Below, piece after piece: positions 8,001 through 12,808 of a stretch of 12,808 bases of DNA (position 1 is its first letter; every line of letters starts with the position of its first letter). Under the pieces are notes generated by a model. The model had not been told where the DNA came from, searched no databases, and saw nothing but the letters and a program-made list of their open reading frames with translations. The stretch comes from Chitinophagaceae bacterium (GTDB lineage Bacteria; Bacteroidota; Bacteroidia; Chitinophagales; Chitinophagaceae), in the NCBI GenBank assembly GCA_025455245.1, contig JALOMX010000016.1, forward strand, positions 1-12,808. Reading direction: 5' to 3'. The position numbers and the translations under genes are program-made.

Positions 8001-8521
8001 CAGCGGTTCAGGAAAAAAGTTTTAAATTGTTCTAACTCCTCCAATTCTTTTTCCCTTGCAGCCTCAAAAATCTTATTACCTACATTATTTTTAAGAAATG
8101 ATATGCCAACATCAATCAATCGTATGCCATTTGCTGTAAGAAAAATATTGTCGAACCTTTCCCCGGAAATATCGGATGGCCTGCGGAGGTCGCGGTGTAC
8201 AAAACCTCCTTCATGTAGTTGTTGGAGTTCTGATGCAAAAACATCGAACCACAATTCCCTTTTTTCAACCTCGTAGCTCCTGTAATCCAATGGATACAGC
8301 CGTTCCATTACAAGCATATCCCAATCATTGGTTTCATCGCGGTCGAGTCGGATAAATTTTACCACAAGGCTATTTATGGAATTTGCGTACTGCATTTTTT
8401 CCGCTTCGCTGCCAATATCGCTCCGTGTGTCGCCGGTAAAAAGTTTTGCAACTTCATTTTCGCTGATGGCTATTACCGGATTGTTTTGCCCCCGGCTAAG
8501 TTGTCGTGGATATCTTTTCAC
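8000..8521 (-). CDS. Minimal protein-kinase-like protein
   Basis: A 173-residue protein with most core signatures of the kinase fold but only about two-thirds of the usual domain size. Lys26 in EVAKLF fits the ATP-binding lysine and Glu39 or Glu41 the helix-C glutamate. DMLVMERLYPLD (68-79) fits the hinge. HRD (109-111) carries the catalytic Asp. Asn125, in FDNIFLTANGIRLIDVGIS, and Asp137 (DVG instead of DFG) fit the metal ligands. There are 14 residues from the HRD Asp to the Asn instead of five, an insertion of about nine. No glycine-rich loop is evident. The start is GTG at 8521; no in-frame start precedes it before a TGA stop about 36 bp upstream. It follows the radical SAM gene by 14 bp and overlaps the EamA gene by 1 bp. 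Its substrate, whether protein or small molecule, is unknown. Confidence 0.72.
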   Translation of the reverse strand: MKRYPRQLSRGQNNPVIAISENEVAKLFTGDTRSDIGSEAEKMQYANSINSLVVKFIRLDRDETNDWDMLVMERLYPLDYRSYEVEKRELWFDVFASELQQLHEGGFVHRDLRRPSDISGERFDNIFLTANGIRLIDVGISFLKNNVGNKIFEAAREKELEELEQFKTFFLNR

Positions 8522-8535
8522 CGGATAAAGGTAAT

Positions 8536-9822
8536 TTAATGCGCGAAATCCACTTCATAATTGCCCTTCATCCTTTCCATAGGCGGATTAAAATATCCGA
8601 ATTTCAAATGCGGAAATTCTTCATGTATTAAATCCATCAGATTCAGTACACCCATGGGGTCACCTGTTTCATACAATCCGATTTTACCCATGTACCAATC
8701 AGGGTCTATATTGAAGTTCCTCCATTGGATCATACATAGATCCGTTTCCCTGATCAGTTTTCGCAGCGCTTCATATTCCGCTTCGGTATCGGTAACACCC
8801 GGGAAAACAAAGTAATTGATGCTCGTCCATGCACCAAAACTCCTCGCAACTTTCAGGCTTTCTGCCAGGTCTTCAAAAGCATAATTGTTGGGCCTGTAAT
8901 AAGGAGTATAGATTTCGCTTCTTGCGCTGTTGGTGCTCACGCGTATGCTGTTCAGTCCGGCTTCACAAAGTGCCCTGACGGCCTCCGGCTTGCTGCCGTT
9001 GGTATTGATGTTGATAGACCCCCGCCCGGTATGCTTCCTTATTTCACGGATAGCTTCTGCAAGGGTTTCCCACATCAGCAAAGGTTCGCCCTCGCATCCT
9101 TGGCCAAAGCTGATAATGGGGAAGGGCGCTGTTTGGAGGTGCGGAACTGTAAACTCTACAATTTCTTCCACCGTTGGTTTAAAAGCAAGTCGGTCCTGCG
9201 GACTTGTAATGGTTTCATCTTCGGGCTGAAAGGAAACGCAACCCACACAATTGGCATTGCATGCGGGCGATGCGGGCACCGGGCATTCCCACCGGCCAAG
9301 GGAAAAATTCCGGGCGGCAGGGCAGTGGTAAGTCATGCAGCAATTTTCCATAAGGTGTCTTACCAACCGGTTGTGGGAGTATGCCTTCAGCAGGTGTTCC
9401 GTTCCCGATGCAATTTTTTCATCATCATATCCTGCACACTCCTGCCTGATGTCTTTTTCAATGCGAACCGCCGTTACATAGGTTTCTCCATGATGCCATC
9501 CGGCGGCAGTGTAACAAAATAAAGGAAGGGTCGGCGCATCAGGTTCTGTTTCATAAGCTGCCAGAAATAAACCTGTATGTGCCGGAGGAACAAAGGCGGC
9601 AACGGCCCAGCCCTTGTCGCAGAGGCGCATTTCGCCGGTATGTGCGTCAATGCCGATGGCTTTTCTGCCGGGCAATTCATACAGGTTGCCGCCATCAGGC
9701 AATGGTATCCAGCTTTCTTCCGGAACTTCAAAAGCATCCCATCCGCTGCGGCCAATAGCATACAGCGTTTCGTCTTCGTAAATATTTCCTTTGCCGTCGG
9801 AGTATAACAGATATGGAGTCAT
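8536..9822 (-). CDS. Radical SAM enzyme of unknown specificity
   Basis: A 428-residue radical SAM protein. Cys188, Cys192 and Cys195 (CNANCVGC) form the CxxxCxxC motif that holds the [4Fe-4S] cluster and cleaves S-adenosylmethionine. GQGCEGEPLL (240-249) fits the GGE/GEP SAM-binding motif, and NINTNGS and NSIRVSTNS are later barrel strands. About 150 residues precede the core and show no domain I recognise. Just before the core are four more cysteines (161, 162, 167, 180) that might bind a second cluster. No SPASM-type cysteines appear at the C-terminus. It is the first gene of a probable three-gene operon with the kinase-like and EamA genes. The ATG is only six bases from a perfect 7-bp tandem repeat array. 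Class assignment is secure, the reaction is not. Confidence 0.88.
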   Translation of the reverse strand: MTPYLLYSDGKGNIYEDETLYAIGRSGWDAFEVPEESWIPLPDGGNLYELPGRKAIGIDAHTGEMRLCDKGWAVAAFVPPAHTGLFLAAYETEPDAPTLPLFCYTAAGWHHGETYVTAVRIEKDIRQECAGYDDEKIASGTEHLLKAYSHNRLVRHLMENCCMTYHCPAARNFSLGRWECPVPASPACNANCVGCVSFQPEDETITSPQDRLAFKPTVEEIVEFTVPHLQTAPFPIISFGQGCEGEPLLMWETLAEAIREIRKHTGRGSININTNGSKPEAVRALCEAGLNSIRVSTNSARSEIYTPYYRPNNYAFEDLAESLKVARSFGAWTSINYFVFPGVTDTEAEYEALRKLIRETDLCMIQWRNFNIDPDWYMGKIGLYETGDPMGVLNLMDLIHEEFPHLKFGYFNPPMERMKGNYEVDFAH

Positions 9823-9828
9823 GGTGAA

Positions 9829-9877
9829 TAAGAAATAAGAAATAAGAAATAAGAAATAAGAAATAAGAAATAAGAAA
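9829..9877. repeat. Seven perfect tandem copies of a 7-bp unit
   Basis: The unit TAAGAAA on the + strand (TTTCTTA on the minus strand) is repeated seven times without a mismatch, 49 bp in all. In the direction of the radical SAM gene it forms a pyrimidine-rich tract ending six bases before the ATG. As it has no stop codon on the minus strand and 7 is not a multiple of 3, all three frames there read the same heptapeptide, FLISYFL, repeated. Perfect identity suggests recent expansion and likely copy-number instability. Confidence 0.95.
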
Positions 9878-9892
9878 GTGAGGAGGAGGAAA

Positions 9893-10134
9893 TTTCAAAA
9901 ATTCAAATTCCAAATCCCAAAAGTTGTGTGAAGTGGGGAAGTTTCATATAATTAAACTACAAATTCCAAAATGGATCGGTGAAATTTCGAATATCAAATT
10001 TGAATTCCGATGGGGAAAAGTGCAATTCCAATAATCAAATTCCAAATTCCAAAGAGAAAGTGAAAAGTGAACCGAAAGATTTCAAATACCGAATCTCAAA
10101 TCATCAATCCTAAATCATCAATCCTACATCCTAA
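9893..10134. repeat. Degenerate 7-bp-periodic low-complexity island
   Basis: Continuing from the perfect array, this stretch is built mostly of diverged heptads such as AAATTCC, CAAATTC and AAAGTGA. Examples are ATTCAAA, TTCCAAA and TCCCAAA (9901-9921), two CAAATTC (10036-10049), and two AAAGTGA (10057-10070). The clearest run is 10079-10134, eight successive heptads each beginning AT and mostly ending in A, such as ATCATCA and ATCCTAA, which alternate. Small register shifts occur between blocks. The last heptad overlaps the end of the neighbouring membrane-protein gene and supplies its TAG stop. With the perfect array, this fills the 308-bp gap between genes. No ORF or terminator was found. 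Confidence 0.8.
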
Positions 10135-10721
10135 GTCTGTCTGCCAATATCCACAAAATGCAGCTGATTTCTGCAGTATTCATTGAATTCTTTTTCCAGT
10201 TCGGGAGAAACGGCTTCGTCCAGCGGCTTTTGTATGAGTTTATTGTTGCGAAGGTCGAGTGTGAATAGATTATCACGAATTACAACATTTTCTATTTCAA
10301 ACCATTGATAGGTTTTGGACGGAAAAGTGTTTCGGACTACCTTTTCTTTAGTAAATCCGATCTCATCAGGGAACTTAATATAGCGTTCTGCTATGGCCAT
10401 AAAGGCATAGGCATAACCCAATAACTGACTGTAATCAAACAGTGGGATAAAAAACCATCCCAAAGCTGCAATCATCAGTTCCAGCCGGTAGTACACTACA
10501 AAATCAGGTTTAGCTGATCTTACATACCCATACAGCCACAGGCCGGCAATTAAAAGGGGTATTGCAGCCAGCCAGTATTGGCCATTTCCAAAGCCGCTGT
10601 TAATAACATAATAGAAAAAGGAAGCCATGAACAGCAACAGCAGAATCTTGCTGATCCAGTCCACTGCCCTGTAATCGGGCCGTTTCAATGAAATTACAAA
10701 ATCGAAATTGGTACGCGCCAT
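10131..10721 (-). CDS. Small membrane protein with PH-like C-terminal region
   Basis: A 196-residue protein I cannot assign to a named family. From the start at 10721, a short basic N-terminus is followed by hydrophobic segments at about 20-37 (KILLLLFMASFFYYVI), 44-63 (YWLAAIPLLIAGLWLYGYV) and about 76-102, so it is probably an inner-membrane protein with three or four helices. The remaining 90 residues are soluble. The stretch from DEIGFTKEKV through TYQWFEIENVVIRDNLFTLDLRNNKLIQKPL has the alternating pattern and W/F spacing of bacterial PH-like domains; this is an inference from pattern only. The ATG at 10721 is chosen because a perfect promoter box ends six bases before it. An earlier start would overlap the agmatinase-family gene. 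The gene lies 26 bp after that gene. Confidence 0.75.
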   Translation of the reverse strand: MARTNFDFVISLKRPDYRAVDWISKILLLLFMASFFYYVINSGFGNGQYWLAAIPLLIAGLWLYGYVRSAKPDFVVYYRLELMIAALGWFFIPLFDYSQLLGYAYAFMAIAERYIKFPDEIGFTKEKVVRNTFPSKTYQWFEIENVVIRDNLFTLDLRNNKLIQKPLDEAVSPELEKEFNEYCRNQLHFVDIGRQT

Positions 10722-10727
10722 GGCCTG

Positions 10728-10735
10728 CAAAGGTA
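10728..10735 (-). promoter_or_regulatory. Bacteroidota -7 promoter box for the membrane-protein gene
   Basis: On the minus strand this reads TACCTTTG, a perfect TAnnTTTG match. Six bases separate it from the ATG at 10721. It suggests that the membrane-protein gene has its own nearly leaderless transcript despite following the ureohydrolase gene closely, and it supports the shorter start. Confidence 0.65.
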
Positions 10736-10747
10736 ACCCTGAGTAGA

Positions 10748-11797
10748 TTAAGATACAGGATTGCTCACCACCATGAAATTGCAGAGGTGCCAGAGTTCGC
10801 GTGCGGCCACGTTGGAATCCCAACTCAGCTCGCTGATGCCAACTTCAACAAGGTCGAAACCAACTACCTGCCTGCCACTGCGAATGATTTGCCTGATGAG
10901 GTAATTGATCTGCTGATTATCAAAGCCGCCATGCACCGGTGTCCCCGTATTGGGACAAAGCTTGGGATCAAGACCGTCAATATCAAAGCTGATATACACT
11001 TTTTCAGGCAGGGCTTTTACAATGTCATCACATATAGATTTCCATGTTTCCCCTTCGTACAGCCTTGTTTTGATGTCGCGATCTTTAAAAGCCACCACCC
11101 TGTAGTTGCTGTTGCAAATAAACTCCCATTCGCTCTGGCTGAAATCGCGGATACCTACCTGTACAATTCTGCTCAGTTGAGGAATTTCTTTTATACCATT
11201 ATAGGCTACACTTGCATGGCTGTATTTGAAACCCTGATAGGCATCGCGCAGATCGCAATGGGCATCTATCTGTAAAATACCGAAATCACCGTATTTTTCC
11301 CCGATAGCTTTCCAGTAACCGAGGGGCGTGCTGTGGTCTCCGCCAAGGATGCCTACCAATTTGTCTTTACGGAGCAATTCGGCGGTTTGTTCATACACCC
11401 ATTGATTGAGATAGGCGCTGCCTTCGTTTATATCCTTCAGGCTTTTGCACATAAAGGTATTTTCTTCAACCACCTGTTCCTTGCTGATAAAATCAATGTA
11501 CAGTTCTGCCTCCTTTCTCAGAAAGTCGCTTTTCAGCAAAATTTTCGGATTGATCGGGCGCATATAGTATCCCTGCTTCCAGGCATCGGGCATTTCTGCA
11601 TCAAACAAATCAATTTGCAGAGAGGCCTTAAAAATATGTTCCGCGCTTCGGGCAGTGCCGGCACCGTAGCTTACCGTTACTTCCCAGGGAATAGGAAGAA
11701 TAACAACCCGTGCTTCTTCTTCTGAAAAAGGAAGTCCGAAAATATTGTTGTTTGGGTTTGCTGCACTGTTTATGTCAAACTTTGATAGATCAGCCAT
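10748..11797 (-). CDS. Agmatinase/arginase-family ureohydrolase
   Basis: A 349-residue dimanganese hydrolase of the ureohydrolase superfamily, which splits urea (or formamide) from guanidino compounds such as agmatine, arginine or formimidoylglutamate in the cytoplasm. All metal-binding motifs are present: GGDHS with His155, DAHCD (178-182) with Asp178, His180 and Asp182, and SFDIDGLDP with Asp272 and Asp274. Glu318 in DLVEVG occupies the place of the substrate-binding acidic residue. It is followed by ISELSWDSNVAARE rather than the usual EVNP, so the substrate pocket may differ from classical agmatinase or arginase. No speA-like decarboxylase or his/hut genes are nearby to settle the substrate. 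A perfect promoter box with a -33 element precedes it. Confidence 0.87.
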   Translation of the reverse strand: MADLSKFDINSAANPNNNIFGLPFSEEEARVVILPIPWEVTVSYGAGTARSAEHIFKASLQIDLFDAEMPDAWKQGYYMRPINPKILLKSDFLRKEAELYIDFISKEQVVEENTFMCKSLKDINEGSAYLNQWVYEQTAELLRKDKLVGILGGDHSTPLGYWKAIGEKYGDFGILQIDAHCDLRDAYQGFKYSHASVAYNGIKEIPQLSRIVQVGIRDFSQSEWEFICNSNYRVVAFKDRDIKTRLYEGETWKSICDDIVKALPEKVYISFDIDGLDPKLCPNTGTPVHGGFDNQQINYLIRQIIRSGRQVVGFDLVEVGISELSWDSNVAARELWHLCNFMVVSNPVS

Positions 11798-11827
11798 GAT
11801 AGAAATCCATGTACATTTTTACAACTG

Positions 11828-11861
11828 CAAAGTTAGGATGATTGTTTTTGGGTTTATCAAA
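11828..11861 (-). promoter_or_regulatory. Bacteroidota promoter for the ureohydrolase gene
   Basis: Minus-strand reading: a -33 TTTG (11861-11858), a 22-base spacer, then TAACTTTG (11835-11828), a perfect TAnnTTTG. Spacing falls within the 17-23 bp expected for this sigma factor. The predicted leader is about 25 nt. Confidence 0.7.
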
Positions 11862-11916
11862 ACCGTTAAAACAATTGACTGAATTTGTAAAATGAAGGTT
11901 TTATACCTTGAAGGAT

Positions 11917-11924
11917 TAACTTTG
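11917..11924 (+). promoter_or_regulatory. Bacteroidota -7 promoter box for ccmE
   Basis: TAACTTTG is a perfect match to TAnnTTTG, 21 bases before the ATG at 11946. It supports starting ccmE at 11946 rather than at the in-frame ATG at 11892, which lies upstream of the promoter box. The divergent ureohydrolase promoter is about 80 bp away. Confidence 0.65.
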
Positions 11925-11945
11925 CATTTTGAAAATTATCAGGGG

Positions 11946-12368
11946 ATGAAGAAATTGCATATTGTTCTGCTTGTAGCCATCGCAGCCGCTATTGCGGTGA
12001 TGATCAGTTTTACAACCGATCTTACAACGTATGATACCATTTCGTCTGCACAGGCCAAACCGGGCAAATATGTACACCTGATTGCAAAACTCGACAAGGA
12101 GCAACCCATTGAGTACGACCCTATTAAAGACCCGAATTATTGTGCGTTTACCGTTATTGATTCTCTTGGGAGCAGTACTAAAGTAATCAGCAATAAGCCT
12201 AAGCCGGCTGATCTTGAAATGAGCGAGCGGGTTGTGCTGAAAGGAAGAATGCAGGAAGATGGTTTTCACTGTGAGGATATCCTGCTGAAATGCCCAAGCA
12301 AGTACAAAGATGATATGGAGGCTGCCGGACAGCAACTTCAACATCCCGAAAGCATTCCGATGAAGTAA
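11946..12368 (+). CDS. ccmE: CcmE-like heme chaperone, CXXXY type
   Basis: A 140-residue periplasmic heme chaperone of cytochrome c maturation. An N-terminal membrane anchor (about 5-22) is followed by an OB-fold beta-barrel, with TYDTISSAQAKPGKYVHLIAKL and VVLKGRMQEDGFHCEDILLKCPSKY matching the family. In classical CcmE the heme-binding His sits in a KHDENY-type HxxxY motif. Here the aligned motif is KCPSKY, with Cys116 and Tyr120, so this is the CXXXY variant known from Ccm systems such as that of Desulfovibrio. The tail after Tyr120 is short, about 20 residues. The start at 11946 is preferred because it begins with MKK and the anchor and follows a perfect promoter box. No ccmA, B, C, F, G or H gene is in the window. 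Confidence 0.87.
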   Translation: MKKLHIVLLVAIAAAIAVMISFTTDLTTYDTISSAQAKPGKYVHLIAKLDKEQPIEYDPIKDPNYCAFTVIDSLGSSTKVISNKPKPADLEMSERVVLKGRMQEDGFHCEDILLKCPSKYKDDMEAAGQQLQHPESIPMK

Positions 12369-12510
12369 ATGAATTGATACTTCTATCAGCGGTGGAGTGG
12401 GATTGGATAGGGTACCGGTCATTTTCAGTAAGCGCTTATTGTAGCTTGAGTGAATTGCTTAAGTAATCAAAAATTACATTTTTTATTTGAAAGGATCTTT
12501 CGGGAACATG

Positions 12511-12560
12511 CAGTCATCATGAAAATGATTGACTGAGGGGGTATTCAGTCGTTTTATTTT
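12511..12560 (+). terminator. Nested hairpins with terminator, possible attenuator
   Basis: Hairpin one pairs CAGTC+ATCAT (12511-12520) with ATGAT+GACTG (12525-12529 and 12531-12535) around a GAAA loop, with T12530 bulged. Hairpin two pairs GACTGA (12531-12536) with TCAGTC (12545-12550) and is followed by GTTTTATTTT, giving a terminator. GACTG cannot be in both stems at once. This is the arrangement of an antiterminator and terminator, but it could equally be a compound terminator for ccmE. Confidence 0.6.
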
Positions 12561-12676
12561 ATAAAAGTCGTCCTTTTACGTTTTTTAAACATTTTGCCAT
12601 ACCAACATGGATAGTGTCCGGCTGTCCCTTTTTCAGCAATTAAGCATAGCTCTTATAATTGTATACATGTACTTTT

Positions 12677-12684
12677 TACCTTCG
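12677..12684 (+). promoter_or_regulatory. Possible -7 promoter box for the MFS gene
   Basis: TACCTTCG differs from TAnnTTTG by one base and lies 17 bases before the ATG at 12702. A TTG at 12659-12661 is 15 bp upstream, slightly short for a -33 element. This is a weak candidate. Confidence 0.35.
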
Positions 12685-12701
12685 CTGCTTACTCAAATAA
12701 G

Positions 12702-12808
12702 ATGCTACAACGTGTTCTGAAGGCTTACAAGTCTTCCTTTAGTGGCCTCAGCCGTGAAACCTGGCTGCTGAGCGTTGTAATGCTGATAAACAGGGCGGGA
12801 ACCATGGC
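12702..12808 (+). CDS. MFS transporter, 3' end beyond window
   Basis: The first 35 codons of a protein running off the right edge. The N-terminus (MLQRVLKAYKSSFSGLSRET) followed by WLLSVVMLINRAGTM matches the start of Bacteroidota major facilitator superfamily transporters. In these a short cytoplasmic segment leads into the first membrane helix, ending in an N-R-x-G-x-M motif. It is an inner-membrane secondary transporter; no substrate can be inferred. The ATG at 12702 is the natural start given the family alignment by eye. A possible promoter box and structured leader lie upstream. Confidence 0.75.
   Translation, partial: MLQRVLKAYKSSFSGLSRETWLLSVVMLINRAGTM

Larger units (their letters stand above)
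12369..12701. other. 333-bp intergenic region rich in inverted repeats
   Basis: No convincing gene lies here. The region holds a perfect 10-bp palindrome TAAGCGCTTA (12429-12438) and a near-perfect 14-bp one at 12454-12467 around CTTAAG. A weak AT-rich hairpin follows, GTAAT (12463-12467) with ATTAC (12473-12477) ahead of a T-run, which may end ccmE. Next come a small hairpin GAAAG/CTTTC (12489-12501), the nested hairpins at 12511-12560, and TAAAAG/CTTTTA (12562-12578) followed by six T. Confidence 0.7.

Noticed and set aside
8000..8521. Kinase-like gene as a degraded pseudogene
   Set aside because: The frame is intact, the catalytic residues are kept, and the start and stop are tightly integrated with both neighbours, which argues for a working short protein.
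9031..9522. 163-codon open frame on the + strand
   Set aside because: It lies entirely antisense to the well-supported radical SAM gene and its translation has no family features; it is a shadow frame.
9829..9877. CRISPR-like array
   Set aside because: Units are 7 bp and strictly tandem without spacers, and no cas gene is present.
9728..9913. 61-codon minus-strand frame with hydrophobic FLISYFL repeats
   Set aside because: The peptide repeat is a by-product of the TTTCTTA array, which is open in all frames, and the frame overlaps the radical SAM gene start.
10722..10823. 34-residue N-terminal extension of the membrane protein
   Set aside because: It overlaps the ureohydrolase coding region and lies upstream of a perfect promoter box that points to the start at 10721.
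10688..11275. 195-codon open frame on the + strand
   Set aside because: It is antisense to the ureohydrolase gene, whose metal-binding motifs are clear, and has no promoter or recognisable domain.
11892..11945. 18-residue N-terminal extension of CcmE
   Set aside because: The upstream ATG precedes the perfect -7 box, and the extension would place a polar segment before the membrane anchor.
11916..12422. 168-codon open frame on the minus strand
   Set aside because: It is antisense to ccmE, and its product shows no coherent domain.
12607..12720. 37-residue hydrophobic small ORF overlapping the MFS start
   Set aside because: It begins without a promoter box of its own and overlaps the MFS start by 19 bp in another frame; a leader peptide is possible but there is no positive evidence.

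Overview
The window looks like ordinary chromosome from a member of the Bacteroidota, most likely close to the Chitinophagaceae or their relatives. Three observations support this. The promoter signature TAnnTTTG lies just before several start codons. Start codons have little sign of Shine-Dalgarno sites. The gene families are typical of the phylum: a Porin_O_P porin, a lipoprotein-type Omp85 protein (TamL-like), an agmatinase-family ureohydrolase, a CXXXY-type CcmE, and an MFS transporter beginning SSFSGLSRETWLLS. No rRNA, tRNA, insertion sequence, phage gene or CRISPR array was seen.

Layout from left to right. (1) Bases 1-1843, + strand: the 3' end of an acyl-CoA dehydrogenase gene, a terminator, and a YggS-family PLP-binding protein. 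(2) Bases 1852-4715: a two-way terminator, a small minus-strand lipoprotein gene, a plus-strand Porin_O_P gene, and a minus-strand TrmH-family rRNA/tRNA methyltransferase. (3) Bases 4729-7095, + strand: a TamL-like Omp85 lipoprotein, divergent from the methyltransferase across only 13 bp. (4) Bases 7092-9822, minus strand: a compact probable operon transcribed in the order radical SAM enzyme, minimal kinase-like protein, EamA-type exporter. Its gaps are 14 bp and then a 1-bp TGATG overlap. (5) Bases 9829-10134: a low-complexity island built from 7-bp units. (6) Bases 10131-11797, minus strand: a small membrane protein with a PH-like tail, preceded by an agmatinase-family ureohydrolase. (7) Bases 11946-12368, + strand: a solitary ccmE. 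(8) A 333-bp intergenic stretch rich in inverted repeats, then the start of an MFS transporter running off the right edge.

Most genes are unrelated housekeeping or envelope functions. The exception is the radical SAM / kinase-like / EamA cluster. Its tight spacing implies co-expression, and it has no function I can name, so it is the best candidate here for an undescribed system. It sits directly behind seven perfect TTTCTTA repeats that abut its first start codon, which could make its expression variable.

Other points of interest are two convergent gene pairs that each share a TTAA palindrome as both stop codons, several probable leaderless promoters, the Cys-type CcmE with no ccm neighbours, and a possible mutually exclusive hairpin pair upstream of the MFS gene. 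All functional calls come from reading motifs by eye; no database search was done.
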